A stretch of DNA of 22,343 bases from CAZFBA01 sp964517135. GTDB taxonomy: Bacteria; Cyanobacteriota; Vampirovibrionia; JBFMGH01. The notes beneath the pieces are model-generated. The model had not been told where the DNA came from, searched no databases, and saw nothing but the letters and a program-made list of their open reading frames with translations. Position 1 is the stretch's first letter; every line of letters starts with the position of its first letter. The DNA lies in contig CAZFBA010000049.1 in the NCBI GenBank assembly GCA_964517135.1, positions 1-22,343 on the forward strand. Reading direction: 5' to 3'. This document shows, piece by piece, positions 6,988 through 14,917 of the stretch. Made by a program: the position numbers and the translations under genes.

Positions 6988-7383
6988 TTAGCCGAAGAAC
7001 TCGTTCATGGCTACGTCCATTTGAGCCTGTGCTAAGGCCGGTGGACTCATAGCATCAAAAGTATTGAACATTGATACAGCATTTGGGTTATTAGCAAAAA
7101 CATTTAACCCTGCCTTTGTATCTTCACCAAGATCACCGTATTGTGCTTTAATAGCATCAATATCAAAGCCCTGGCTTCTTCTGTTAACTTCAGCTCTCTG
7201 GCTTAAAGTCATTTGATTCAGAGCTGCAAGCTGATCAAGTTCACCACCAAGATTCTTGGTTGATCCAGCTTTTTCTCCGGTAAAAGTTGGTTTAGTTGTG
7301 TCTTCTTCCTTTTTTCCACCTACTTTAGACTGGTTAGGTAAGAAAAAAGCTCCTACGTTGCGTCCGATTCCTTCAAGTGACAT
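6988..7383 (-). CDS. 131-aa protein of unknown function
   Basis: The sequence starts MSLEGIGRNVGAFFLPN, has a polar Lys/Thr/Gly-rich region (about 19-45), then helices (LDQLAALNQMTLSQRAEVNRR) and a C-terminal part rich in Asn, Met and Ala that ends MNEFFG. There is no signal peptide or membrane segment. GGAGG lies 8 bases before the ATG and fixes the start. It has a candidate promoter (7418-7446) and a clear terminator (6905-6936), so it is a single-gene transcript, probably well expressed. I do not recognise the family. Its style (short, polar N-terminus, free-standing with strong signals) resembles the other small proteins in this window. Confidence 0.8.
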   Translation of the reverse strand: MSLEGIGRNVGAFFLPNQSKVGGKKEEDTTKPTFTGEKAGSTKNLGGELDQLAALNQMTLSQRAEVNRRSQGFDIDAIKAQYGDLGEDTKAGLNVFANNPNAVSMFNTFDAMSPPALAQAQMDVAMNEFFG

Positions 7384-7808
7384 AACTTTCTGCCTCCGTT
7401 CCCGTTTTTTACTTTAAATATAATAACGAAAATACTTTTCTTTCAACTACTTATATAAAAACATTCGATTGAAAAAAGTTGCGCTTGAAAAATTTTTTTT
7501 TTAAAAAAAAGAAATTTTATATAGTCTACATACAGTTTAATAGGGCTTAAAAGCAGTTGATACAAGCGTCTTGTCCTGATTTTATGTAAAAATTCTATAC
7601 TTTACATTACTTAAGATTAGTCTTAATATTTTTTTAAATCCAAAATGCTTTACAAAAAAATGTAATATTTTTAGTTGTTCAGCAACCAGTTGTTCAATGT
7701 TTTTACTATATACATTATAAACTGTTTTTTTTATAAAATCTATACAAAAAAAGGGTTAAAACACTATTTATATTAGAACATCGTTGAATGTTGATACCTC
7801 GTCAGAGT
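7384..7808. other. AT-rich intergenic region between radA and the 131-aa gene
   Basis: It contains the promoter of the minus-strand 131-aa gene at its left end and presumably the radA transcript end at its right. A/T tracts are frequent (A and T runs at about 7486-7512). An inverted repeat TTAAGA-TTAG-TCTTAA lies at about 7610-7625. No ORF with a ribosome-binding site, no tRNA and no strong terminator hairpin are seen. Confidence 0.5.
7418..7446 (-). promoter_or_regulatory. Candidate promoter of the 131-aa gene
   Basis: On the minus strand TTGAAA (7446-7441) is followed after 15 bases by TATTAT (7425-7420), or after 17 bases by TTATAT (7423-7418). Transcription would begin about 30 bases before the ATG at 7383. 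Prediction by eye. Confidence 0.45.
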
Positions 7809-9206
7809 TTAACAGTCAGCATTTTGTTTATCTCTGACAATGGATTTAGAGATAGCCTCGATGATTCTACGTATGGATATAATATTTATTTGTTCACTAA
7901 TGTTTATATCAAGGTTGCAGTTTTCAGGAACAATAGCATATTTAAACCCCTGTTTGATGGCTTCATTGATACGGGTATTAATGTTACTGACGGCTCTTAT
8001 TTCGCCTGTGAGTCCAATTTCGCCTATGATAACAGTTTCTTTATCTACGATGACGTTTCTGACGCTTGAGACTATAGCAAGTGCCACGCCGAGGTCAATG
8101 GATGGTTCTTCGATGCTGATGCCGCCAACGATGTTTGTGTATACGTCATAGTCAGATAGATTAAGGCCGACCCTGTTTTCAAGTACGGCAATAATTTGAA
8201 GAAGTCTGTTATGGCTTAGCCCTGTTGCTACACGTCTAGGAGAAGAGTAAGAGCTGCTGCCGACAAGTGCCTGTACTTCAACCAGCAGAGGCCTTGTGCC
8301 TTCTATTGTTGCTATAACGGCGCTTCCTGGTGCGGTAGCATCTGATCGCTGGCTTAAGAATAGCTCACTGGGGTTATTGACTTCCTCCAGTCCTTTATCT
8401 GTCATATTAAAGACGCCTATTTCATTGGTACTGCCAAACCTGTTTTTAACTGTTCTCAATATTCTATAGGTTTTATAAGTATCTCCTTCAAGGTAAAGAA
8501 CTGTATCTACAACGTGTTCAAGCAGCTTGGGGCCTGCTATAGCACCTTCTTTGGTGACATGTCCGACAAGAAAAACAGCGCCACTGCCATATTTAGCCAG
8601 GTTTAAGAGTCTGGAGCTGCATTCTCTGACCTGTGAGATACTGCCGGGGTTGCCTGAGAGTTCGGGGTCAAAAATGGCCTGTATGCTATCGATAATAATT
8701 ACGCCGGGTTCAAGCTTTCTTACCTCTTCAATAATTATATTGAGGTTTGTCTGGGCAAAAATATAGAGGTTGTCGTTTTCGATGTCGAGTCTTTCGGCTC
8801 TCATTTTGATTTGTTTGGGAGATTCTTCAGCTGAAATATAGAGAGTTTTGATGCCGTTTTCAGACAGTTTGCCGCACACCTGAAGCAGTATAGTTGATTT
8901 GCCTATGCCGGGGTCTCCTCCGAGCAGTACTAGTGAATTTTCCACTACGCCCCTGCCTAATACCCTGTCAAATTCTGAATAACCGGTTGAAAATCTTATT
9001 TCTTCATCGGTTGAAACTTCTTTTAGCAGGCGTGGTTCCATATAGAAATCAGCGTTTTTGATGAGGGTGTCTTTATCTTTGGTTTTGTGGTGTATGATTT
9101 CTTCTTTGAGGCTGGCCCAGCTTTCGCAATCAGGGCATTTGCCGAGATAGCTGGCTGTTTCATAGCCGCATTGCTGACAGATCCATTTTGTTTTTTGTCT
9201 GGCCAT
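7809..9206 (-). CDS. radA: DNA repair protein RadA (Sms)
   Basis: 465 aa, the usual length. An N-terminal C4 zinc finger has Cys10, 13, 24 and 27 (CxxC...KCPDC). The RecA-like core has Walker A GGDPGIGKST (96-105, Lys103) and Walker B GVIIIDS (Asp173), followed by the RadA-specific KNRFG motif (254-258). The C-terminal part (about 290-455) is the Lon-protease-like scaffold domain (GGISIEEPSIDLGVALAIVSS). RadA is a hexameric helicase that extends heteroduplex during recombination and processes branched DNA in the cytoplasm. ATG at 9206 has a moderate AGGAT ribosome-binding site. No operon partner is close, since the next minus-strand gene is 425 bases away. All key residues are present. Confidence 0.97.
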   Translation of the reverse strand: MARQKTKWICQQCGYETASYLGKCPDCESWASLKEEIIHHKTKDKDTLIKNADFYMEPRLLKEVSTDEEIRFSTGYSEFDRVLGRGVVENSLVLLGGDPGIGKSTILLQVCGKLSENGIKTLYISAEESPKQIKMRAERLDIENDNLYIFAQTNLNIIIEEVRKLEPGVIIIDSIQAIFDPELSGNPGSISQVRECSSRLLNLAKYGSGAVFLVGHVTKEGAIAGPKLLEHVVDTVLYLEGDTYKTYRILRTVKNRFGSTNEIGVFNMTDKGLEEVNNPSELFLSQRSDATAPGSAVIATIEGTRPLLVEVQALVGSSSYSSPRRVATGLSHNRLLQIIAVLENRVGLNLSDYDVYTNIVGGISIEEPSIDLGVALAIVSSVRNVIVDKETVIIGEIGLTGEIRAVSNINTRINEAIKQGFKYAIVPENCNLDINISEQINIISIRRIIEAISKSIVRDKQNADC

Positions 9207-9382
9207 AAGTTATCCTGTATGTTAATTATGAGGTCGGGCAAAATTTATTTTTACTGTTATATTTTAGCATCTTGGCGAAGAGGGTTTCAGGTAAATTCAG
9301 GTAAAGAATAGAAAATTTCTTCTATATTTTTGAAAGAAATTTTTTAACAATTACTGCTCAGAGAATGTTTTTTTAATAGTAG

Positions 9383-9411
9383 TTAAACAATGAAGCCTTA
9401 TTTTTTATAAT
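9383..9411 (+). promoter_or_regulatory. Candidate promoter upstream of the 35-aa ORF
   Basis: TATAAT is a perfect -10 (9406-9411), with a weak -35, TTAAAC (9383-9388), 17 bases upstream. Transcription would begin about 30 bases before the ATG at 9447. A similar TTAAAC-17-TATAAT pair precedes secG at 12263-12291. Confidence 0.45.
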
Positions 9412-9446
9412 CACACGTAAATACTCCACACGGGGAGTGAGGAATT

Positions 9447-9554
9447 ATGGAAACACCAGATTTACATCATTTATATGATTCTGACATCGAGCTTACCTCA
9501 CGTGAGAGAAAAGATACAGGTTTCAATATAATTATTAATACTTGTTTTAAATGA
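9447..9554 (+). CDS. Possible 35-aa small protein
   Basis: ATG at 9447 follows CGGGGAGTGAGG (Shine-Dalgarno-like GTGAGG four bases before), and the frame runs 35 codons to TGA. The product starts METPDLHHLYDSDIELTSRE, is acidic and polar at first, and ends in a short hydrophobic stretch (FNIIINTCFK). A perfect TATAAT lies upstream, and a terminator hairpin follows at 9707-9730. It may be a true small protein or the remnant of a longer gene that lost its 3' part. No family is recognised. Confidence 0.4.
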   Translation: METPDLHHLYDSDIELTSRERKDTGFNIIINTCFK

Positions 9555-9706
9555 TTATAGATATTGCATAAAGGCAATAGCCTATTAGTCATTATCTATC
9601 AGGTAAAGTAATTTTGAACTCCTTTCAAATGAAATATAACCGCAGAAACCGGGCTTATAAAGTTGGCCCAATGATTTAAACCCCTGTAATATCCACTGTA
9701 TGATTT

Positions 9707-9730
9707 TGGCAAGTGACTCTTGCCATTTTT
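9707..9730 (+). terminator. Rho-independent terminator
   Basis: TGGCAAG (9707-9713) and CTTGCCA (9719-9725) form a perfect 7-bp stem with a 5-base loop, followed by TTTTT and more T-rich sequence. It would end a plus-strand transcript beginning near 9418, about 150 bases after the 35-aa ORF. Confidence 0.65.
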
Positions 9731-9947
9731 ATTGTTTTATAAAGGTTAGCTAGTAAGCAGAAGCCCCCTTTCTGTGGCATTTGTTTTCTGATGCTAATTT
9801 ACGTTTGAGAAGTGTATAGTAAGGGTTTTTGAGTAGTATTTACATATGTATTATATTTACAATCTGTAATATTTAACCCTTTTTAGTAGATAAAACTTCA
9901 CAAAAAACTAAAATAATTATTAAGTTATGGCAATTTTTGTCATAAAT

Positions 9948-9977
9948 TTGTTTTAATATATATAGAAGATATATAAT
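9948..9977 (+). promoter_or_regulatory. Candidate promoter of the 125-aa gene
   Basis: TTGTTT (9948-9953) and a perfect TATAAT (9972-9977) are separated by 18 bases. The leader to the ATG at 10002 would be only about 18 bases and contains GGAG at 9985-9988. Prediction by eye. Confidence 0.5.
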
Positions 9978-10001
9978 ACGTAGTGGAGTAAAACCCCGGC
10001 A

Positions 10002-10379
10002 ATGTCCGACAGATACGAAATAATACCAGCATCAAATCCCATAGATAAGGATAGAAAGCCGCCTATGGGTGTTATTGCGTTTAAGAATAAAGCTAAAAAG
10101 AAAAACGACCCTGAAAGAGAGGCCGTTAATGTAGTATTAATGGGTGAACAGGGTGAACCCAGAGAAGCAAGAAAGAAGCAGATTCTTAATTATTTCCCTG
10201 ATAATTCACCGGAAGGCGCAAGAGCAGTAGAAAAACTGGTAGACCATACGACAGGCTTTACACAGTCTCAAATGAACTCTTTGTTGAACTATATGAGGCT
10301 AAAAGATTTTAGAGATCAAAAAACATTCTTTGATGCTTTAAATGAAGGTGTTAAACAGGCCTGGCTTGATGATCTATAA
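10002..10379 (+). CDS. 125-aa cytoplasmic protein of unknown function
   Basis: Begins MSDRYEIIPASNPIDKDRK, a polar N-terminal segment, then a basic stretch (FKNKAKKKNDPEREA, about 27-41) and a predicted helical C-terminal half (FTQSQMNSLLNYMRLKDFRDQ and FFDALNEGVKQAWLDDL). No signal peptide or membrane segment is present. Upstream are TATAAT and GGAG. The gene ends 13 bases before the convergent 179-aa gene with no terminator hairpin between, so the two transcripts would overlap at their 3' ends. The lysine-rich part could bind nucleic acid or phosphate, but there is no motif to support a function. Confidence 0.75.
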   Translation: MSDRYEIIPASNPIDKDRKPPMGVIAFKNKAKKKNDPEREAVNVVLMGEQGEPREARKKQILNYFPDNSPEGARAVEKLVDHTTGFTQSQMNSLLNYMRLKDFRDQKTFFDALNEGVKQAWLDDL

Positions 10380-10392
10380 AGGTTATAACAGC

Positions 10393-10932
10393 TTAATAAT
10401 CTGTTGATTCCATCTTGGCCATGAGGATATCTTTGTATGCTTTGGCCTCATATGAGTCAATGCCATCTGAAACAGCCCTGTCAAAGCGGTCTATGCGTTC
10501 TTTTTCTCCAATATAATAAATAATATTGGGTACCAGTTTTTGTGCAATCTGTGTGAGAGCTCCGACTTGAAGAACCTTTTCAGGGGTAATTCTTTCGTCA
10601 TAGAGCACGTTTACTTCTTTTGTCAGTCGGTCAAAAAGGCTGAGCCATGCATTGAAATTGCGTTCGTTTTCAGTATAGCTGACAGCATCTCCAACAATCC
10701 AGTCTCTGATGAGCCTGACCTCTTCCTGATTCAGCGGGGCATGTTTATCGAGTTTTTTAATGATTTCTTTCATCTTTTTCTGCGTCATGGCCTGATGCAT
10801 TTCTCTTAATGCACCGCTAAGCTCAGACAGCTTCATTTGAACCAGCTGATAATTAGCCGTAGTCTGATTTTTGTGGGTTCTCTCTATTGCATAGGTTAGT
10901 TCTTCAATAATTTCCTGTAAAGGATCCGGCAT
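10393..10932 (-). CDS. 179-aa all-helical protein of unknown function
   Basis: Starts MPDPLQEIIEELTYAIERTHKNQ and is helical and charged throughout, with a central RDWIVGDAVSYTENERNFNAWLS region (about 76-98) and a C-terminal YYIGEKERIDRFDRAV segment. There are no Cys, no membrane segment and no catalytic motif. AAGGA lies 9 bases before the ATG and supports the start. It converges with the 125-aa gene and diverges from the STAND-like NTPase at 11031, sharing a 98-base promoter region with it. The shared promoter region hints that it may be co-regulated with the NTPase. Unrecognised family. Confidence 0.75.
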   Translation of the reverse strand: MPDPLQEIIEELTYAIERTHKNQTTANYQLVQMKLSELSGALREMHQAMTQKKMKEIIKKLDKHAPLNQEEVRLIRDWIVGDAVSYTENERNFNAWLSLFDRLTKEVNVLYDERITPEKVLQVGALTQIAQKLVPNIIYYIGEKERIDRFDRAVSDGIDSYEAKAYKDILMAKMESTDY

Positions 10933-10991
10933 ATGAAATTCCTTTTTAGTGCTTTTAACCCCATTACTATCATAAAAAAAATATCAAAAAA

Positions 10992-11020
10992 TTGCACATT
11001 CTTTAACATACTTATATCAT
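10992..11020 (+). promoter_or_regulatory. Candidate promoter giving a near-leaderless mRNA
   Basis: TTGCAC (10992-10997) and TATCAT (11015-11020) have the standard 17-base spacer. The expected start point, about 7 bases later, falls at 11026-11029, right before the ATG at 11031. No Shine-Dalgarno is visible there, so the transcript may be leaderless. Confidence 0.45.
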
Positions 11021-11030
11021 AGATATTACA

Positions 11031-12266
11031 ATGAACGAACAAGAAAGAATAAATTCAATTTATAACCGGTTGGCCTCTTTTTCAGAGGATGAGCTTGATA
11101 CCCTCTATTCACCGGGCAGGCCAGGTTTGCTTTCTGCAGGGTGTAGTTTTAGAGATTATCTTTATAACTCTATTCTCATAAGTGAGCAGTCTTTTTGTCA
11201 GGTAATAAGTGCTCAAAAGGCTTCTGGAATGACGACTGAGCTTTTAAAGCTTAAACATAATCTGGAAGAAGATAACTATTTTGTTGTATATTGCCCTCTG
11301 AAAAAGCTTATACACCTGCAGGATGTTCACTATGTAGATATAATGCTTGCTATCTTAAAATGTATCAGTGAAAAGCTCTTTGAAAAGAATATTTTTATAT
11401 ACTACACGAAGCTTGGTGATGTTAACCTGAGTGAAATCAAGGATTTTATACCTTTTAGAGGGCAAAGTTTTGAAGTCAAATTTTCTATGACCTCAGAATA
11501 TATGAAATACAGTGAACATCTGAGAGCCAGAATAAGAGCCCTGTTTGATCAGCAGGCATTTACTTTTTACAGGGGATTAAACGAAATTCTTGATGATATA
11601 AGACAAAACCTTAAAGCAAACAACTATAAAGACCTGATAATACTTATCGATGACCTTGATAAATGTATTTTATCCGCTGAAGAGCAATCAAACACACTGG
11701 ATACCTTTCTTATAGATCATAACATTTTCTTAAAAGAACTGAATGCAAAGGTTTTAATGACGATTCCTTTTGACAGGCTGATTGCCCCTGATACACATAA
11801 ACTGCTTCAGGTGCTGGATAACAACATAGTAGTACTGCCAAACCTGATCCAACAGGCAGAAAACAAAGATGAATCAATAGATACCTTTTTAAGAGAGATG
11901 CTTTCAAAAAGGGTTCAATCTATTGATCTTTCAGTTGAAGAAATAATAAACCAGCCAGCATTGGAAAGGCTTTTATACCTGAGCTCTGGTAACCCGGGTC
12001 AGTTTTTACGTCTTTTACAACAGGCATGTCAGCTTTCAGCCACTTTGCCTGTCGAAGAAAAATCCATTGATAATGCTGCAAAACTCCTGAAAGAAACAAT
12101 GCTAAGGCACCTGCCGCAGGGTTTTATAGAAAAACTCAAACAGGAGACTCAATCACCTGATACTTTTAATATTACAAAACATAAAGTCGCTTTTGCCGGC
12201 AACTATCTCTTTTATACGGCAGGTAAGACTCCTTCCTGTTTTGTGAATACGTTAGTTGCCTTTTAA
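11031..12266 (+). CDS. STAND/AAA-like P-loop NTPase with degenerate Walker A
   Basis: 411 aa. The fold pattern is a P-loop region FCQVISAQKASGMTTELLKL (55-74), then DNYFVVYCPL (strand 2), a helix-rich insert and Walker B LIILIDDLDK (202-211). A winged-helix-like C-terminus follows, with YLSSGNPGQFLRLLQQAC (a sensor 2-like area near 320) and a final NYLFYTAG...FVNTLVAF. In related NTPases I remember, the P-loop reads GxxGSGKSTE, but here KASGMTTE has Met67 in place of the catalytic Lys, and an earlier Gly is also missing. Walker B remains intact. It may bind nucleotide weakly or act as a scaffold or sensor. Length and tail look complete, so it is not truncated. No Shine-Dalgarno is visible. 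Confidence 0.7.
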   Translation: MNEQERINSIYNRLASFSEDELDTLYSPGRPGLLSAGCSFRDYLYNSILISEQSFCQVISAQKASGMTTELLKLKHNLEEDNYFVVYCPLKKLIHLQDVHYVDIMLAILKCISEKLFEKNIFIYYTKLGDVNLSEIKDFIPFRGQSFEVKFSMTSEYMKYSEHLRARIRALFDQQAFTFYRGLNEILDDIRQNLKANNYKDLIILIDDLDKCILSAEEQSNTLDTFLIDHNIFLKELNAKVLMTIPFDRLIAPDTHKLLQVLDNNIVVLPNLIQQAENKDESIDTFLREMLSKRVQSIDLSVEEIINQPALERLLYLSSGNPGQFLRLLQQACQLSATLPVEEKSIDNAAKLLKETMLRHLPQGFIEKLKQETQSPDTFNITKHKVAFAGNYLFYTAGKTPSCFVNTLVAF

Positions 12267-12291
12267 ACAGAGTTTTTTTTTGGTATATAAT
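12263..12291 (+). promoter_or_regulatory. Candidate promoter of secG
   Basis: A perfect TATAAT (12286-12291) lies 17 bases after TTAAAC (12263-12268), immediately downstream of the NTPase stop codon. The leader to secG would be about 115 bases. It includes GCCCGGCCTT (12361-12370), the same ten bases as in the hairpin at 556-565. Confidence 0.4.
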
Positions 12292-12412
12292 GTGAGAGAA
12301 GGCTAACTTGAAAACCAATATTGAAAGAAATTGAAGGTTGATAATCATATAGTCTAAAAAGCCCGGCCTTCCTGGATTTAATAAATAACTGATCAGAGAT
12401 AAGGAATAAATT

Positions 12413-12640
12413 ATGCTTTTGCTCGTATTTCAAATATTGCAGGTATTATCAGGCGCACTTCTGGTAGTTTTAATATTGCTGCACTCACCTAAAGGCGCAG
12501 GTCTTGGCGGCATTGGCGGAGCAGCCCAGTTGTTTTCAAGTCAGAGTAGTGCAGAAGCAGGCCTGAATAAGTTGACCCATTCCGTTGCCTTTACTTTCAT
12601 TCTTATTTCAATTCTTATTGGCCTGGGTATTATTCATTAG
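12413..12640 (+). CDS. secG: Preprotein translocase subunit SecG
   Basis: 75 aa, typical length. Two membrane helices at about 4-22 (LVFQILQVLSGALLVVLILL) and 54-74 (LTHSVAFTFILISILIGLGI) are joined by the conserved cytosolic loop HSPKGAGLGGIGGAAQLFSSQSS, the SecG signature. SecG binds SecYE and eases SecA-driven protein export. AAGGAA lies nine bases before the ATG. It is a single-gene unit here, convergent with gatA, with a possible own promoter at 12263-12291. Nothing is missing or unusual. Confidence 0.95.
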   Translation: MLLLVFQILQVLSGALLVVLILLHSPKGAGLGGIGGAAQLFSSQSSAEAGLNKLTHSVAFTFILISILIGLGIIH

Positions 12641-12813
12641 AGCCTGAATTTAGTTGTATTTAATTTGTTTACTTATGTCAGCACGGCCCCAGGAAAAATC
12701 CATGGCAGCCGGTTTAGCTTTGCAGCAAGGTATAAATACCCGCAGAAAGACTATGCTTGAGTAAGACAGAAATTTTTGTAATTTTCCACAAAAACTGTAA
12801 ACAACCTTACAAC

Positions 12814-12850
12814 AAGCAATTTGCCGGTGTCGGTTTTTGCTTTTCTTTTG
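12814..12850 (+). terminator. Candidate secG terminator with a bulged stem
   Basis: AAGCAA (12814-12819) pairs with TTGCTT (12837-12842), and CCG pairs with CGG inside around GTGT, leaving internal bulges. A T-rich stretch (TTCTTTT) follows. It is 170 bases after secG, so another signal could act first. The stretch 12641-12813 shows no other strong hairpin. Confidence 0.35.
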
Positions 12851-12894
12851 ACACAGGTTTTTTTGATGATTTCCAAACCAATACATATGTATTA

Positions 12895-14385
12895 TTAACT
12901 GTATAAATGGCTTAGTTTCTGATAATCAAGCTTAAAGCTGGATGTTTGTTCAAGTGTATAAGCTGCTTGCAGTATTCTGGATTCATTTAAAACTGGCCCC
13001 AGCAGTTGAATACCGATAGGTAAATTGTTTTGATCGACGCCACAGGGCATGCTTAAGCCTGGTATGCCAGCAAGATTTGCTGTTACAGTAGCTATATCAG
13101 TAAGGTACATTGTCAGAGGGTCATCTACTCTTGAGCCTATATCAAATGCAGTAGATGGAGATACTGGCCCTACTACGAGGTCGTATTTTTCGAAGGCTTT
13201 ATCGAAGTCCTGCTTGATGAGTGCTCTAACCTGCTGGGCTTTTTTGTAGTATGCGTCGTAGTATCCTGAGCTAAGCGTATATGTTCCAATCATTATTCGG
13301 CGTTTTACCTCATCTCCGAAACCTTCTTTACGGGTATTAAGGTACATTTCCATTATGTCATGGGTGTCAGTTTTTCTGTATCCATATTTTACGCCGTCAT
13401 AGCGGGCGAGGTTTGCGCTGGCTTCGGCCGGTGCAATAATATAATAGCAGGCAATAGCATATTTATTGTGCGGCATAGAGACTTCTTCTATTTCTGCACC
13501 ATTGTTTTCAAAGACTTTAAGGGCATTTGAGATAGCTTCTTTTATTTCGGGCTGGATTCCTGCGCCCATTAATTCAGATATGACGCCAATCTTGAAGCCT
13601 TTCAGGTCTACTTTTAGTGCTTGATTATAGTCAGGTATATCAGTTTTAATGGATGTGGAGTCGTTTTTGTCGTATCCTGCAAGGGCTTGAAGCATCATAG
13701 AGGTATCTTTGACGTTACGTGCCATGGGGCCGATCTGGTCGAGGCTGCTGGCGAAGGCAACGAGCCCGAAACGTGATACCAGGCCATAGGTAGGTTTAAG
13801 GCCTACGACGCCACAGAATGAAGCGGGTAATCTAATGCTTCCGCCTGTATCGCTGCCGAGAGAAACAGGTATTTCGCCAGAGGCTACGCAGGCAGCTGAT
13901 CCGCCTGAGCTTCCGCCGGGTACTTTATTGAGATCCCAGGGGTTGCGGGTTTTTTTAAATGCGCTATTTTCAGTTGAGCTACCCATGGCGAATTCATCGA
14001 GGTTTGTTTTGCCGGCAGGCAGCATCATTTGATCCAGAAGTTTTTGTACAACTGTAGAAGTATAGGGTGCCAGAAAATTTTCTAGTATGCGGCTGCTACA
14101 GGTTGTCAGGAAGTTTTTGATACACATATTATCTTTGATGGCAACCGGTATACCTGCGAGTGGAGGTAGTTTTTCTTTATTTTTTAGTTTTTGGTCGACT
14201 TTTTTTGCCATAGAATAGGCGAGTTCTTTTGTCAGGCTGTTAAAGCCCTCTATTTTTTTGTCGATATTTTCGATATTTTTATATGTAGCATTAAGCAGTT
14301 CTTCTGCCGAGATGTCTCTCTTTTGAAGCAGCTCTGATAGTTCTGAAACGCTTAAAAACCTTATATGTTGTGGATTGAGTGTCAC
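12895..14385 (-). CDS. gatA: Glu-tRNA(Gln)/Asp-tRNA(Asn) amidotransferase subunit A
   Basis: 496 aa, the usual length. Amidase signature enzyme with the Ser-cisSer-Lys triad visible: Lys84 in AIKDNMC, Ser159 in PGGSSGGSAA and Ser183 in DTGGSIRLPA. The spacings (75 and 24) equal those I know for GatA. It releases ammonia from glutamine, which GatB uses to amidate misacylated Glu-tRNA(Gln) in organisms lacking GlnRS. gatB and gatC are not in the window, so they are encoded elsewhere. The start is GTG, with GGAGAATAAAAA directly upstream, a good ribosome-binding site. The N-terminal helical hairpin (LSELLQKRDISAEELL) matches the family. A 14-base palindrome AATACATATGTATT lies right after the stop (12880-12893). 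Confidence 0.96.
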   Translation of the reverse strand: MTLNPQHIRFLSVSELSELLQKRDISAEELLNATYKNIENIDKKIEGFNSLTKELAYSMAKKVDQKLKNKEKLPPLAGIPVAIKDNMCIKNFLTTCSSRILENFLAPYTSTVVQKLLDQMMLPAGKTNLDEFAMGSSTENSAFKKTRNPWDLNKVPGGSSGGSAACVASGEIPVSLGSDTGGSIRLPASFCGVVGLKPTYGLVSRFGLVAFASSLDQIGPMARNVKDTSMMLQALAGYDKNDSTSIKTDIPDYNQALKVDLKGFKIGVISELMGAGIQPEIKEAISNALKVFENNGAEIEEVSMPHNKYAIACYYIIAPAEASANLARYDGVKYGYRKTDTHDIMEMYLNTRKEGFGDEVKRRIMIGTYTLSSGYYDAYYKKAQQVRALIKQDFDKAFEKYDLVVGPVSPSTAFDIGSRVDDPLTMYLTDIATVTANLAGIPGLSMPCGVDQNNLPIGIQLLGPVLNESRILQAAYTLEQTSSFKLDYQKLSHLYS

Positions 14386-14714
14386 TTTTTATTCTCCATA
14401 CTCTTTGATGTGCATCAATTCTAGAATATTAACATAAATACAGGTGGGGCAGTGTGTATGGGTGTAAGAAATTTCCTAATGTAATAATGCTCAAAAGGGT
14501 TGTTTTTCGGGCATATTCAGTCATACATTATTATGTAAATATATTTAACGAGACTTTAGTACGGGGTATTTTGCAGGTGTAAAATGGTGAAAGTTTTCAC
14601 AATTCTTATAACCCTTTCTGGGTATAGAAATCCTCTGGAGGGGCTATTTATCTAAGTTGTTGTTTTTTATAAACTGAAATCATAAGCTAATTATACCTTT
14701 GAGGAGAAAATAAA
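14386..14714. other. Intergenic region, divergent from gatA to a small gene
   Basis: It must hold the gatA promoter (left, minus strand) and the promoter of the 63-aa gene (right, plus strand), but neither is clear. Visible features are an inverted repeat GTGAAA-GT-TTTCAC (about 14588-14601), a CCTC-TG-GAGG dyad (about 14632-14641) and CAGGTGTAAAATG (14574-14586), which recurs exactly at 18272-18284. No RNA gene is recognised. Confidence 0.45.
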
Positions 14715-14906
14715 ATGAAAATAGACCTGATTAGTTCACCATATTCCTATGCTTTCTGGGGTACCAAATTACAATCCCCTTTAAATCAGGTAGAAAAACC
14801 AGCTGACACTACACATATCAAAGATAATGAATACATTAAGTATCCATCAGGCTTGATGGGCAATAGTTTTAGTGAAAAAGGAAATAACCTTAACCTGCTC
14901 GCCTAG
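14715..14906 (+). CDS. 63-aa small protein of unknown function
   Basis: Starts MKIDLISSPYSYAFWGTKLQ, continues as a polar unstructured-looking region (EKPADTTHIKDNEYIKY) and ends SEKGNNLNLLA. TGAGGAG sits eight bases before the ATG, and a perfect terminator (14938-14963) lies 31 bases after the stop, so it is a complete one-gene unit. It has the same length as the protein at 17999-18190, and both end in LN followed by two hydrophobics and Ala. No membrane segment or known motif is present. The translation and termination signals make a real gene likely, though the function is unknown. Confidence 0.7.
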   Translation: MKIDLISSPYSYAFWGTKLQSPLNQVEKPADTTHIKDNEYIKYPSGLMGNSFSEKGNNLNLLA

Positions 14907-14917
14907 TGTTTTGCTTA

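Larger units (their letters stand above)
9207..10001. other. Long intergenic region with possible small transcript
   Basis: About 800 bases between radA and the 125-aa gene. Only a possible 35-codon ORF (9447-9554), with promoter-like and terminator-like signals around it, is seen. A promoter for the downstream gene lies at the right end (9948-9977). The rest (9555-9700 and 9740-9940) shows no long frame, tRNA or strong repeat. A non-coding RNA is possible but not recognised. Confidence 0.5.

Noticed and set aside
7788..8069. 93-aa plus-strand frame
   Set aside because: Antisense to the 3' end of radA, which is well supported.
12650..12886. 78-aa minus-strand frame between secG and gatA
   Set aside because: Cys/Lys-rich composition without Shine-Dalgarno or family match. 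The region more likely holds the secG transcript end.
9841..12895. Shared 14-mer TACATATGTATTAT at 9841 and 12882
   Set aside because: AT-only palindromic words of this length are plausible by chance, and the contexts are unrelated.
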